This document shows, in pieces, positions 1 through 9,500 of a stretch of DNA of 64,000 bases. Source of the stretch: Plazaster borealis (lineage: Eukaryota > Echinodermata > Asteroidea > Forcipulatida > Labidiasteridae). Numbering within the stretch: the first letter of the stretch is position 1; each line of letters begins with the position of its first letter. The stretch is from positions 18,189,701 to 18,253,700 of the forward strand of contig CM037469.1 in NCBI GenBank assembly GCA_021014325.1, written 5' to 3'. Below the pieces are notes generated by a model that saw nothing but the letters and a program-made list of their open reading frames with translations, was not told the DNA's origin and ran no database searches. The position numbers were made by a program, and so were the translations under genes.

Positions 1-40
1 TATTTTGAGTAATTACCAAACGTGTACAGTGCCTTTAAAG
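1..40 (-). mobile_element. End fragment of family-I TTAA MITE
   Basis: The window opens with the terminal sequence GAGTAATTACCAAACGTG and ends in CCTTTAA, matching the terminus of the family-I MITE seen complete at 36344 and 49074. The rest of the copy lies left of the window. Confidence 0.75.
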
Positions 41-330
41 GTTTTTAGGGCTACATGAAGTTGAATCGGGAATATTTGAAAACTTGTATATAGCCACAGC
101 CTCGTGTTGACCTTTTCCCTTCACATTTATTAGTGACTGTGCTGTGCTTTTTATACTGTGTACTGGGTTTTTTCTTGTGAAGAATAAATTAGTTGCAGGA
201 GATTAACCATTTTATATTTTGGACGTCACCATGTGGATGTTGTGTGTAGTAATTTGGTGAATGCTCCTCCTTTTTAATTAGATGGCTGGCCTCCTTTCCG
301 TGCCTCTACAAAAATGCATGAATAAATGTA
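41..330. repeat. Dispersed repeat, empty-site copy of the 39.1-40.5 kb segment
   Basis: This stretch (TTTTAGGGCTA at 46, GTTGACC, CACCATGTGGA, GGCTGGCCTCCTT) is repeated at 39110-39303 and 40391-40480. At the second place a hAT-type element interrupts it. It contains AATAAA motifs on the plus strand (about 183 and 320), so it may be a duplicated 3' untranslated region, but no coding exon is attached in this window. Confidence 0.5.
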
Positions 331-716
331 GAAGTAACAAATAACAGACGGACACATGGATAGAAACAAAGCATGACACTATACTTCCTTGAGATTCTGA
401 CAACAACAAAATGTCAACCTATTTTTAGTCTTGTAATACGCAGGCATAGTCTGTGACGTCACATTTATTTGGTCAAGCCTCCTTGTTGTCCATAGTTGTG
501 TTCGAGAAAGTCGCGAATAATTATATTCTGGTGCACGGAGGTTTCTTAATTCCATTAGGGGCAGGGAACAATACAAATAATAGAATCGAAGCTGCATAAA
601 ATCGAATTCTGGCCACAGTTATTATTTTTTTAATGCGCTGCTTCTTCTAGTTGGACGGAATCAAATCCTTGGAAGTATAATCAATGGATGAGATTGAGTC
701 CATAGCCGTGACGTCA

Positions 717-773
717 TCCAATCAGAAGAGTGACTGAATGTCGTGGCGACATTCAGTCATTCTTCTGATTGGA
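717..773. repeat. 27-bp hairpin with 3-nt loop
   Basis: Left arm 717-743 and right arm 747-773 are reverse complements with one difference that still allows a G-U pair; the loop is TGG. A CRE-like TGACGTCA lies immediately to the left (709-716). The tight loop argues against a microRNA precursor; it is more likely the tip of a palindromic element. Confidence 0.8.
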
Positions 774-790
774 TGGACTATCCTCTTTTC

Positions 791-1184
791 TTAAAGGGTC
801 TGTATACGTTTGGTAATTACTCATACAATTAATGGCAATTAAAACTTGGTAAGAAGTACAGCAGCTTCTGATAGTATAAAGCATTTTGAAAAACATTTCA
901 CTTTGAAGTAATGTGGTTATGGAAAAAGATATTTGTTTTTATGAAAAAAGAAAAAATGAATCGGAGAATCTGTCCGAAACGTTTCTCAGATTGCGTATTC
1001 CAATTGCAGATTATTATACCTGCGTGGACATAACCGCTCCAGATTTGTCGGCAATATCTCAAAAACGCTACAACCTTTTGAAATAAAATTTTCACAGGTT
1101 AATTTTACGGTATATATCTACAACTATATAGGATTGAAACAAACAGTGTGTTTCAATTACCAAACGTGTACAGACCCTTTAAAT
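791..1184. mobile_element. Family-II TTAA MITE, full length
   Basis: Bounded by TTAA at both ends, with inverted termini AAGGGTCTGTATACG...CGTGTACAGACCCTT. The inner body (GTACAGCAGCTTCTGATAG, GACATAACCGCTCCAGATT, AAAACGCTAC) is shared with copies at 17188, 23159, 30720 and 59106. No transposase. TTAA target use is typical of piggyBac-mobilised elements; that assignment is inferred. Confidence 0.8.
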
Positions 1185-1596
1185 GCGGATGATAATTGGG
1201 TGTAAGTCAGCGGTAACTTGGTCGGTTACGGAGCACCGGAATGGTCGAGCGTCTTAACTTGTTTAAGAGAAGTCGACAAGTCCATGTAATTTCAAGTTTA
1301 CTCAAAATATCAACTTCAGTTTTCTAATTCACTCTTCGAGCCGCTCGGGCATTCGGTTTATTATTTCCATGTGAGAAGTCCCGGGAAGTGTTTACCTTTA
1401 AAAGCCCACTCCGGACCGAGTGTCTCCATTGACATAAACTGTGTGTATACAATAATATGAATAATACTAAGAACCCGTTACAGCGAAATCGATATCACTG
1501 GGTGAACTATCTCTGATGTTCTATATTTTTAAGCCATTATTGTTGATGCTTTTTTTTTTGAAAGTGTAGGTCTCTTTTTCTATCACGGAGACCAAT
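1185..1596. other. Upstream flank of the 5' GPCR
   Basis: No coding exon, RNA gene or recognisable repeat seen. It must contain the GPCR promoter if the gene is active, but I cannot point to a convincing TATA or initiator element. Confidence 0.5.
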
Positions 1597-2818
1597 ATGA
1601 ATACTACATCAATGATTGATCTGGAGGAAAGTATGGTTGACTATTCTGATAAAGATGATGGAAGGATCGTCATTTATGAGTACTACTTCCAGATTAATTC
1701 GGCTCTATTTATCACCACATCAATCATTGGACTTGTTGGGAACAGCCTCGTGATCTCGGCAGTCGTTTTGTTTAAGAGACTACGGACAACAACCAATGTC
1801 TTTGTGGTTAATTTGGCTGTAGCCGATCTGCTAATTTGCTTGTTTCTCCCGTGGCAGGCAGTCGCTATACTCGGCGGGGAGGAGTGGCCCATACCGTCCG
1901 TGCGATGGCTTTGCGTCACGGCATCGTTCGTCACCATCACCACGCTCGGGTGCAGCCTCAACAGCCTGCATGGCTCTGATCGCGGTCAACCGTTGGGTGG
2001 GCATCACCAAGTCCCCTGCCGTTACTCGGCGTGTATACACCCCGTGCAAACTCACTCTGATGGTCATCTTCTCATGGGCGATGCCGTTCAGCTGCGCTTT
2101 GGTACCGGTGGTGACCGTGTTTGGTGACCTCGGCTACAACGAGGTCTACAACTCCTGCACTTGGGACAGTAACAATCCGCATACATACATCTACACCCTC
2201 GCTATCGCCGGCGAAACAAACTACCCAATCCAGTTGATTATAATTGTAGTAAGTTACACTAAAATTTACCGTTATATACGGAATACATCGCGCATATTAT
2301 CTCGATCGTACGCTCCATCGATCTCCGGTGAAATCAACGGACAACAACGAAGTCGCACGATAAAGAGAATTATGTGGACTCGACAACTGGCCGTAACAAA
2401 GTCTTTGTTGTACATCGTAACAGCGTTTATTGTTTGCCTCTCACCGTACATTATTGCAATATTAATAAAGACCGAGTTTGGTCACAAATTGGCCCCGTGG
2501 GGCGGAGCCGTTTTGTTCTTCAACAGTTGCGTTAACCCCGTGATATATGCTTGCTCGCACCCGGACTTTAAGAGGGCGTTTCGTCAAATAATTAGATGTC
2601 AACTGAAAGAAGTTTTGTTGATAAAAAGCAACTGCGAAAGTATTGTGTCAAATACAAAGAAAGGATTCGGATTATTATTGGGGTTTTTAGACAAAAATAT
2701 CTTTAAAAAAAACATTTTCCCATGGGGAGTTTTTTTTATTATCTCCAGTGATTTAATCTACTACACTTTGAGGATAAAAAAACAATTTAATAATATATTT
2801 TTTGGCACCCGTCTGTAA
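1597..2818 (+). CDS. Rhodopsin-class GPCR, split by one frameshift
   Basis: Seven-helix receptor in two overlapping frames. The first frame (from ATG 1597) gives the N-tail, TM1 with GNS, TM2 with LAVADLL, the ECL1 Trp and the TM3 Cys. The second frame, entered near 1970, gives NRWVGI (a DRY-box variant of the NRY type), TM4, an ECL2 Cys (NSCTW), TM5 with YP and SY, TM6 ending CLSPY (no CWxP) and TM7 NPVIY. TM3 is continuous if one base is removed in AGCCTGCATGG (1958-1971). The next codons in frame 1 lose all receptor character. The NRY-type box and CLSPY suggest the melatonin-receptor-like/Tre1-moody group; the ligand is unknown. The tail after about 2600 (hydrophobic, Phe/Ile-rich) is unusual and may be non-genuine. 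Either a recent pseudogene, a sequence error, or a small intron I could not define. Confidence 0.7.
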
Positions 2819-2999
2819 TTTAGGGATCGAACACTCGTGCAGTCTATTTTTGTACTTGTGAAAACTACTTCATTTACGTTTTAGAACCAAGTCAATGACT
2901 GGTTGAAGAAGACTCTTTAACTTAAACATACGTTTGCAACGAGACTAATTATGGGGGTTCACCAAGTGAAAGGTTTCTCGAAATGCATTATACTATCCA

Positions 3000-3082
3000 A
3001 AGCTGCTGTATACTTCTTACTAAGTAAGTTTTTATTGCCATTAATTTCCAGAGTCATTTACCAAACGTATACAGACCCCAGA
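3000..3082 (-). mobile_element. Fragment of family-II MITE
   Basis: Reverse-complement of the first ~80 bases of family II: GCTGCTGTATACTTCTTACTAAG followed by the terminus ACCAAACGTATACAGACCC. The remainder is missing. Confidence 0.65.
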
Positions 3083-3219
3083 TTGAGTTTTTTTTTTACT
3101 ACCATTGTTTCATAAGTTGTTTTGTATCAACAATAGGTGCTAACAGATTTAATAACATGTTACCGCTGATACCTCAGGCTTAATCACTGTAGGTTGCAAG
3201 CCTGAAGAAACATGTCAAC

Positions 3220-3456
3220 AAGGGTGGTGCTTGCTATGTGAACCAGAAACACCGGGGTTAACCCCTACTCGTCCACGGTAAGTGTTCTGGGTACATGCAC
3301 TACAAATCCAAGTACTGGGACCTACGGCTTAATGTCCCATCCGATGGACAAAGCTAAATGCCATAACCGGGACCCGAACACACACTGTACTGTACTGATC
3401 AGAAACACCAGAGCTCGAGTCCAATTATGCTCTACACCGCTCGGCCACAACACGCC
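3220..3456 (-). mobile_element. tRNA-derived SINE, decayed copy
   Basis: Read on the minus strand it starts with a tRNA-Leu-like head (GGCCGAGCGGTG A-box near 3443) and has the GTGTTTCTGATCAG linker. The body GGGACCTACGGCTTAATG is shared with the copy at 36905-37305. The B-box region is degraded compared with that copy. Confidence 0.6.
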
Positions 3457-3579
3457 AAAGGTTGCATGAAAAAAGAACTACCGGCTGGTAAACAGGGGAC
3501 AGGGAACAGGCAGAAATCACCGACGTTTTGAGCAAGCAAGTGAAAAAATATAAAAAAACGCAGTACGGTACCTTAAGCA

Positions 3580-3940
3580 ATGCCGTGTTGCCTTATACCA
3601 AGGTTCCCCCGAAAGTTTATTAGACCTTGAAGTGTCATGACTGAGAAGTCTAGTGCACCTGACTCAAGCTCTCGGGTCTCGGGTCCCGGTCATGACACTT
3701 GTGTCCTTGAGCAAGGCACTTGACCATAACTGCTTCGTAAAAAGCCAGGCTACTATGATGATACCTATGCCTACATTATGATGGACTGTGAAGGGGGTAA
3801 CCCTGTTTCAGCCCTAGTAGTAGGTGGCAACGTGCCCCTGGTGGCAGTTGATTTGGGTCAACAGCCCAAATCAGTTAAGTGTAGCCCTCACCTTGAAGTG
3901 GCCGTCCGGACTTGTAATGTTAGGCGATATCTCTTTAAAA
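3580..3940 (+). mobile_element. tRNA-derived SINE, second body type
   Basis: Head GTCATGACTGAGAAGTCTAG with a decayed B box (GGTCCCGGTCATGACAC), then CTTGTGTCCTTGAGCAAGGC. The body includes GGGGGTAACCCTGTTTCAGC and GGCCGTCCGGACTTGTAA, and is repeated in reverse at 40735-41067. The short open frames here are parts of the SINE body. The same insertion, with shared upstream sequence GCAATGCCGTGTTGCC, precedes gene B at 17040, so it predates the A/B duplication. Confidence 0.7.
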
Positions 3941-4210
3941 AACCTAAAAACCCAAACATTTTATAATGACGTCGCTGGTGGGAATAACCTGGGGATTCCC
4001 GGATATCTTCCCATTGTTATTGGAGAATTGAGCATCCTAATCTAACTTCAAAGTCCTTTAAAACTGTGTATAAGTAAACTTCGTAACTAAGTGACAAGAA
4101 ATAACATGTTCTAAACATTGAATAATAATAAAATATGGGCTTCAAAAATCTAGGCGATCAGACTGAGAGTCGCACATCCCACCGTCTCTTCTGAAGTTAC
4201 AGACGTCACC

Positions 4211-4223
4211 ATGTCCTGCCCAG
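4211..4223 (+). CDS. Gene A exon 1: start exon (MSCP)
   Basis: ATGTCCTGCCCAG followed by a GTAAAT donor, phase 1. Thirteen coding bases only. The call rests on its duplicate at 17998-18010 (ATGTCCTGCCAAG|GTAAGT), with about 90 bases of conserved leader (GGCGATCAGACTGAGAG, ACATCCCACC, TTACAGACGTCAC) in both copies. It splices in phase to the death-domain exon at 4559. Confidence 0.6.
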
Positions 4224-4558
4224 GTAAATTTCCTTAAATTTTTATATAAATCATAAAATACGTTCAGTAACAGAGATAAAGAGAGTTGGAAACTTTGTCG
4301 GATCTAAACAAAACGCATCTTAAACCTTCTACTTTGAAGAATTGTTGTTATGATTTAAGTAAATAATGAAAAATAAGTTGTGATTTGAAGCAAGTTGATT
4401 TTGATCGGGTCAAAAAGGGTTTTAAGAGGGTGGCAATGTTTCAAATTTAACAACTCAAGAGGTTGCAAGGAAATTCTGCGTTGTTTTACACCTTTGAGGT
4501 AGTGCACCTCCTCAAAGTTGCCTGTGTTTGACATTGTCTTTATTCTTTTACCACTAAG

Positions 4559-4780
4559 ATATCTTCGACAACGAATCCCTCGCAAAGTTTTCAAGCATTG
4601 TAGGGGACTCCTGGCCAGAGTTAGCCCGCTGTTTGGGGGTTGAATGCACCTGCGATAATCCCTCTTGTGGTCTGAGAAAATGGCGGGATACGTATTCCAG
4701 AGAACTAATTGTCCAAAAGCTGACATGGGCTTTGACGAAAATCGGGGAGTCTTTGGATCGACGACTGACCGAGTCGCTAG
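4559..4780 (+). CDS. Gene A exon 2: death domain 1
   Basis: 222 bases between TTACCACTAAG and GTAAGA, phase 1 at both ends (74 codons). The translation has the helix pattern of a death domain: DSWPELARCLGV in helix 2-3, GLRKWRD with the conserved Trp of helix 4-5, then LTWALTKIG and LDRRLTESL for helices 5-6. Death domains form homotypic complexes in apoptosis and NF-kB signalling. Position directly before two more exons of the same kind makes a tandem array. A CARD/DED assignment is possible, but the paired Trp positions favour the death domain. Confidence 0.72.
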
Positions 4781-5257
4781 GTAAGAATTGACCCGCTCTC
4801 TCTAATGTATTCAGGATGATCCTATACTACGGTACCGTGTTTGACTTATAATTAACGGCCGTCATTATCAATATTAATTGATAACAAATCTGTTAATTTG
4901 TGTGACGTTAAATTCCAAATACTTCGCTTACCAAACCTCGGCCGATTACATAATGACAGTGTTGTTTACCTCGTTGGCGTTGCGTAAGGGCCTTCTTAAA
5001 GCATTTGACCTCGGCTGCCATCTTTGCCTACGTAAACAGTTTTAAACCCTAAATCTTCGGCGTTGGGCTTTAATCAGAAGGACGGAGCCTGAGCCAATGA
5101 GTCGTGTTTCGAAAGGGCCTTTAATTATTTATAGCTACATACATAAATATGCATGTAATTTTATTTAAATCCCTTATGATCGATCATGAAATGAAAGTGA
5201 CAAAAATTCTCACTTAAAAAATAACAATTAAAAAGTATCAATAAATCTTTTACATAG

Positions 5258-5509
5258 ACGAGGAAGAGCTCGACGATTGGCTGCAGACATTTGCTTATTC
5301 CGTCGATAAATATTGGCAGTCTCTTGCTAAAAAGCTCGACTTCGGTGAGGACGAAATCCAGGCCCTCGACGTTGCTTTCGATGACGAATCGAATCAATCA
5401 CTTCACATGGTGATGAACTGGAAAGAGATATACATCAAAAGAAATACCATGGGCGAGCTGAAACTTGCATTGTGGGAGATGAGGAGGCACGATCTGCTTG
5501 AAGCATTGG
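5258..5509 (+). CDS. Gene A exon 3: death domain 2
   Basis: 252 bases between TTTTACATAG and GTGAGA, phase 1 at both ends (84 codons). Recognisable elements: KYWQSLAKKLDFGEDEI (helices 2-3), HMVMNWKEIYIKR (helix 4-5 with the conserved Trp) and LKLALWEMRRHDLLEALG (helices 5-6). Same plan as the exons on either side, but diverged in sequence, so an old duplication. Confidence 0.75.
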
Positions 5510-5559
5510 GTGAGAAACTATGGCGTTAATCTGCGTTGTAAACGGGGGCTGGGGGTTGG

Positions 5560-6129
5560 ATGTTGAATCTAAAAAACAATTTCAAAGAGTGGAATGCAAC
5601 GAGATCACTGTGTGTTGTACATGTAAGTGTTTGCGGCGTGTCTTTAATGACTTTATTTTACCGCTGATGGGAAATTGGGAGGGGGGGGGCTGATGCCATG
5701 CCTCCTCACTTAAGAAAAAAACCCATCAACAACAAAACTGCAGCTATACTAACAATTATACTAAAAATATATAAATAAAATGAATCAAAAAGAAGAACAA
5801 CAACAGAAGTGACGTAGAAATTTGGACAGTGTAAACGAGATGTGAAAGTTTGCAAAGTTTGTCGGTGTACTCCCCAAAACATGGTTTGGAAAATTACTTA
5901 CAGAAAAGAAATGATTTGAAGAAAAAATACACTAAGTATGTTTGGCAAACCTTGTTTTGGGGGGTGTTGGGGTGTTGGGGTGTTTGTTTGTTTGTTCCGT
6001 TGTTTGTTGTTGTTTTTATGTATAAAGTTATGTGTTTTATACTGGCATGACTGCAGCTGTTAATTGTTGGTCGGGCTCTTGACCGCAGAAATATATGCAA
6101 ACATATATTAATACACAATTAATTTGCAG
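5560..6129 (+). other. Gene A intron 3
   Basis: Intronic, with G-rich and TG-rich low-complexity runs (about 5660 and 5950-6020). Short open frames here have no family character. It ends in AATTTGCAG, the acceptor for the third death-domain exon. Confidence 0.6.
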
Positions 6130-6384
6130 GGGAAGACGTTTTGGACGACGTCACGATCGCCATTGCGGCAGCTAGGATTGGAAGCATATGGCCCGTGGTG
6201 GCCGTCTACCTTGGTTTTGATGAGGACAATATTCAGAAGATTGCAAACAGTTCATCTGATGACAACATGCGGGCAGCTACCATGCTAGATGAATGGAGGA
6301 AACACTTCGCAGGAGACGGACAGGAACGGAAACTCGCACGCTTGCTATCAACGGTTGACCTGAGCCATGTCGCTAACGAAATAG
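6130..6384 (+). CDS. Gene A exon 4: death domain 3
   Basis: 255 bases between TTAATTTGCAG and GTAAGA, phase 1 at both ends (85 codons). Motifs: RIGSIWPVVAVYLGFDEDNI (helices 2-3), AATMLDEWRKHF (helix 4-5 Trp), then ERKLARLLSTVDLSHVANEIG (helix 5-6, LL...DL..VA). This is the best death-domain match of the three, with the typical L..AL...DL..VA ending. The open frame continues a little past the GTAAGA donor, but the family pattern stops at it. Confidence 0.78.
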
Positions 6385-6559
6385 GTAAGAAGCCTTTTTT
6401 TACACACACAAATATTGTACTAATTATTTATATCTGATTCAAACGAAATTGGTTTCGTTAAGTTTGCAATGAAATCAAATATGCATACCCCATTTTGGTA
6501 TTTTTTGACGTGATGAATAATAGTATGCAGGAAGGGTCATCTTTACACATGCTAGATTG

Positions 6560-9500
6560 GTTGTGAGTTGTCTCGTCAGAGTTTTGAGTTGTCCCGAATC
6601 GTAGTTGTGAGTTGTCCCGAGTCGTAGTTGTGAGTTGGCCCGAGTCGTAGTTGTGAGTTATCCCGAGTCGTAGTTGTGAGTTGTCCCGAGTCGTTGTTGT
6701 GAGTTGTCCAGAGTTGTTGTTGTGAGTTGTCCCGAGTCGTTGTTGTGAGTTGTCCCGAGTCGTTGTTGTGAGTTGTCCCGAGTCGTAGTTGTGAGTTGTC
6801 CCGAGTCGTAGTTGTTAGTTGTCCAGAGTCGTAGTTGTGAGTTGTCCCGAGTTGTTGTTGTGAGTTGTCCCGAGTCGTTGTTGTGAGTTGTCCCGAGTCG
6901 TTGTTGTGAGTTGTCCCGAGTCGTAGTTGTGAGTTGTCCCGAGTCGTAGTTGTTAGTTGTCCAGAGTCGTAGTTGTGAGTTGTCCCGAGTCGTTGTTGTG
7001 AGTTGTCCCGAGTCGTAGTTTTGAGCTGTCCCGAGTCGTAGTTGTGAGTTGGCCCGAGTCGTAGTTGTTAGTTGTCTAGAGTCGTAGTTGTGAGTTATCC
7101 CGAGTCGTAGTTGTGAGTTGTCCCGAGTCGTTGTTGTGAGTTGTCCCGAGTCGTAGTTGTGAGTTGTCCAGAGTCGTAGTTGTGAGTTGTCCCGAGTCGT
7201 AGTTGTTAGTTGTCCAGAGTTGTTGTTGTGAGTTGTCCTGAGTCGTAGTTGTGAGTTGTCCCGAGTCGTTGATGTGAGTTGTCCCGAGTCGTAGTTGTGA
7301 GTTGTCCAGAGTTGTTGTTGTGAGTTGTCCCGAGTCGTTGTTGTGAGTTGTCCCGAGTCATAGTTGTGAGTTGTCCCGAGTCGTAGTTGTGAGTTGTCCC
7401 GAGTCGTAGTTGTGAGTTGTCCAGAGTTGTTGTTGTGAGTTGTCCCGAGTCGTTGTTGTGAGTTGTCCCGAGTCGTTGTTGTGAGTTGTCCAGAGTTGTT
7501 GTTGTGAGTTGTCCCGAGTCGTTGTTGTGAGTTGTCCCGAGTCGTAGTTGTGAGTTGTCCCGAGTCGTAGTTGTGAGTTGTCCAGAGTCGTATAGTTGTG
7601 AGTTGTCCCGAGTCGTTGTTGTGAGTTGTCCAGAGTCGTAGTTGTGAGTTGTCCAGAGTCGTTGTTGTGAGTTGTCCCGAGTCGTAGTTGTAAGTTGTCC
7701 AGAGTTGTAGTTGTGAGTTGTCCCGAGTCGTAGTTGTGAGTTGTCCCGAGTCGTAGTTGTTAGTTGTCCAGAGTTGTAGTTGTGAGTTGTCCAGAGTTGT
7801 TGTTGTGAGTTGTCCCGAGTCGTTGTTGTTAGTTGTCCTGAGTCGTTGTTGTTTGTTGTCCAGAGTCGTAGTTGTGAGTTGTCCCGAGTCGTTGTTGTTA
7901 GTTGTCCCGAGTCGTTGTTGTGAGTTGTCCCGAGTCGTTGTTGTGAGTTGTCCCGAGTGGTTGTTGTGAGTTGGCCCGAGTCGTAGTTGTGAGTTCTCCA
8001 GAGTTGTAGTTGTTAGTTGTCCTGAGTCGTTGTTGTGAGTTGTCCAGAGTCGTAGTTGTGAGTTATCCTGAGTCGTTGTTGTTAGTTGTCCAGAGTCGTA
8101 GTTGTGAGTTGTCCAGAGTTGTAGTTGTTAGTTGTCCTAAGTCGTAGTTGTTAGTTGTCCTGAGTCGTAGTTGTTAGTTGTCCAGAGTCGTAGTTGTGAG
8201 TTGTCCCGAGTCGTTGTTGTGAGTTGTCCCGAGTCGTAGTTGTTAGTTGTCCCGAGTCGTTGTTGTGAGTTGTCCCGAGTCGTTGTTGTGAGTTGTCCCG
8301 AGTCGTTTTTGTGAGTCGTCCCGAGTCGTTGTTGTGAGTTGTCCCTAGTCGTTGTTGTGAGTTGTCCCGAGTCGTAGTTTTGAGTTGTCCCGAGTCGTAG
8401 TTGTGAGTTGTCCCGAGTCGTTGTTGTGAGTTGTCCCGAGTCGTTGTTGTGAGTTGTCCCAAGTCGTTGTTGTGAGTTGTCCCGAGTCGTAGTTGTGAGT
8501 TGTCCCGAGTCATAGTTTTGAGTTGTCCCAAGTCGTAGTTGTGAGTTGTCCAGAGTTGTTGTTGTTAGTTGTCCTGAGTCGTTGTTGTTAGTTGTCCAGA
8601 GTCGTTGTTGTGAGTTGTCCAGAGTCGTTGTTGTGAGTTGCCCTGAGTCGTTGTTGTGAGTTGTCCAGAGTCGTTGTTGTGAGTTGTCCAGAGTCGTTGT
8701 TGTGAGTTGTCCAGAGTCGTTGTTGTGAGTTGTCCCGAGTCGTTGTTGTTAGTTGTCCCGAGTCGTAGTTGTGAGTTGTCCCGAGTCGTAGTTTTGAGTT
8801 GTCCAGAGTCGTAGTTGTGAGTTGTCCCGAGTCGTTGTTGTGAGTTGTCCCGAGTCGTAGTTGTTAGTTGTCCCGAGTCGTTGTTGTGAGTTGTCCCGAG
8901 TTGTAGTTGTGAGTTGTCCAGAGTTGTTGTTGTTAGTTGTCCTGAGTCGTTGTTGTTAGTTGTCCAGAGTCGTTGTTGTGAGTTGTCCAGAGTCGTTGTT
9001 GTGAGTTGCCCCGAGTCGTTGTTGTGAGTTGTCCAGAGTCGTTGTTGTGAGTTGTCCAGAGTCGTTGTTGTGAGTTGTCCCGAGTCGTAGTTGTGAGTTG
9101 TCCCGAGTCGTTGTTGTGAGTTGTCCTGAGTCGTTGTTGTTAATTGTCCTGAGTCGTTGTTGTGAGTTGCCCCGAGTCGTTGTTGTGAGTTGTCCAGAGT
9201 CGTTGTTGTGAGTTGCCCCGAGTCGTTGTTGTGAGTTGTCCAGAGTCGTTGTTGTGAGTTGTCCCGAGTCGTTGTTGTTAGTTGTCCCGAGTCGTAGTTG
9301 TGAGTTGTCCCGAGTCGTAGTTTTGAGTTGTCCAGAGTCGTAGTTGTGAGTTGTCCAGAGTTGTTGTTGTTAGTTGTCCTGAGTCGTTGTTGTTAGTTGT
9401 CCAGAGTCGTTGTTGTGAGTTGTCCAAAGTCGTTGTTGTGAGTTGTCCCGAGTCGTAGTTGTGAGTTGTCCCGAGTCGTTGTTGTGAGTTGTCCTGAGTC

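Noticed and set aside
717..773. microRNA precursor
   Set aside because: A 3-nt loop and 27-bp arm are too short and tight for Drosha/Dicer processing.
3778..4045. Small plus-strand frames
   Set aside because: Part of the SINE body, repeated antisense at 40735-41067.
8151..8531. 126-codon frame in the 23-bp minisatellite
   Set aside because: Direct product of a repeat lacking stop codons on one strand; no start context, no family.
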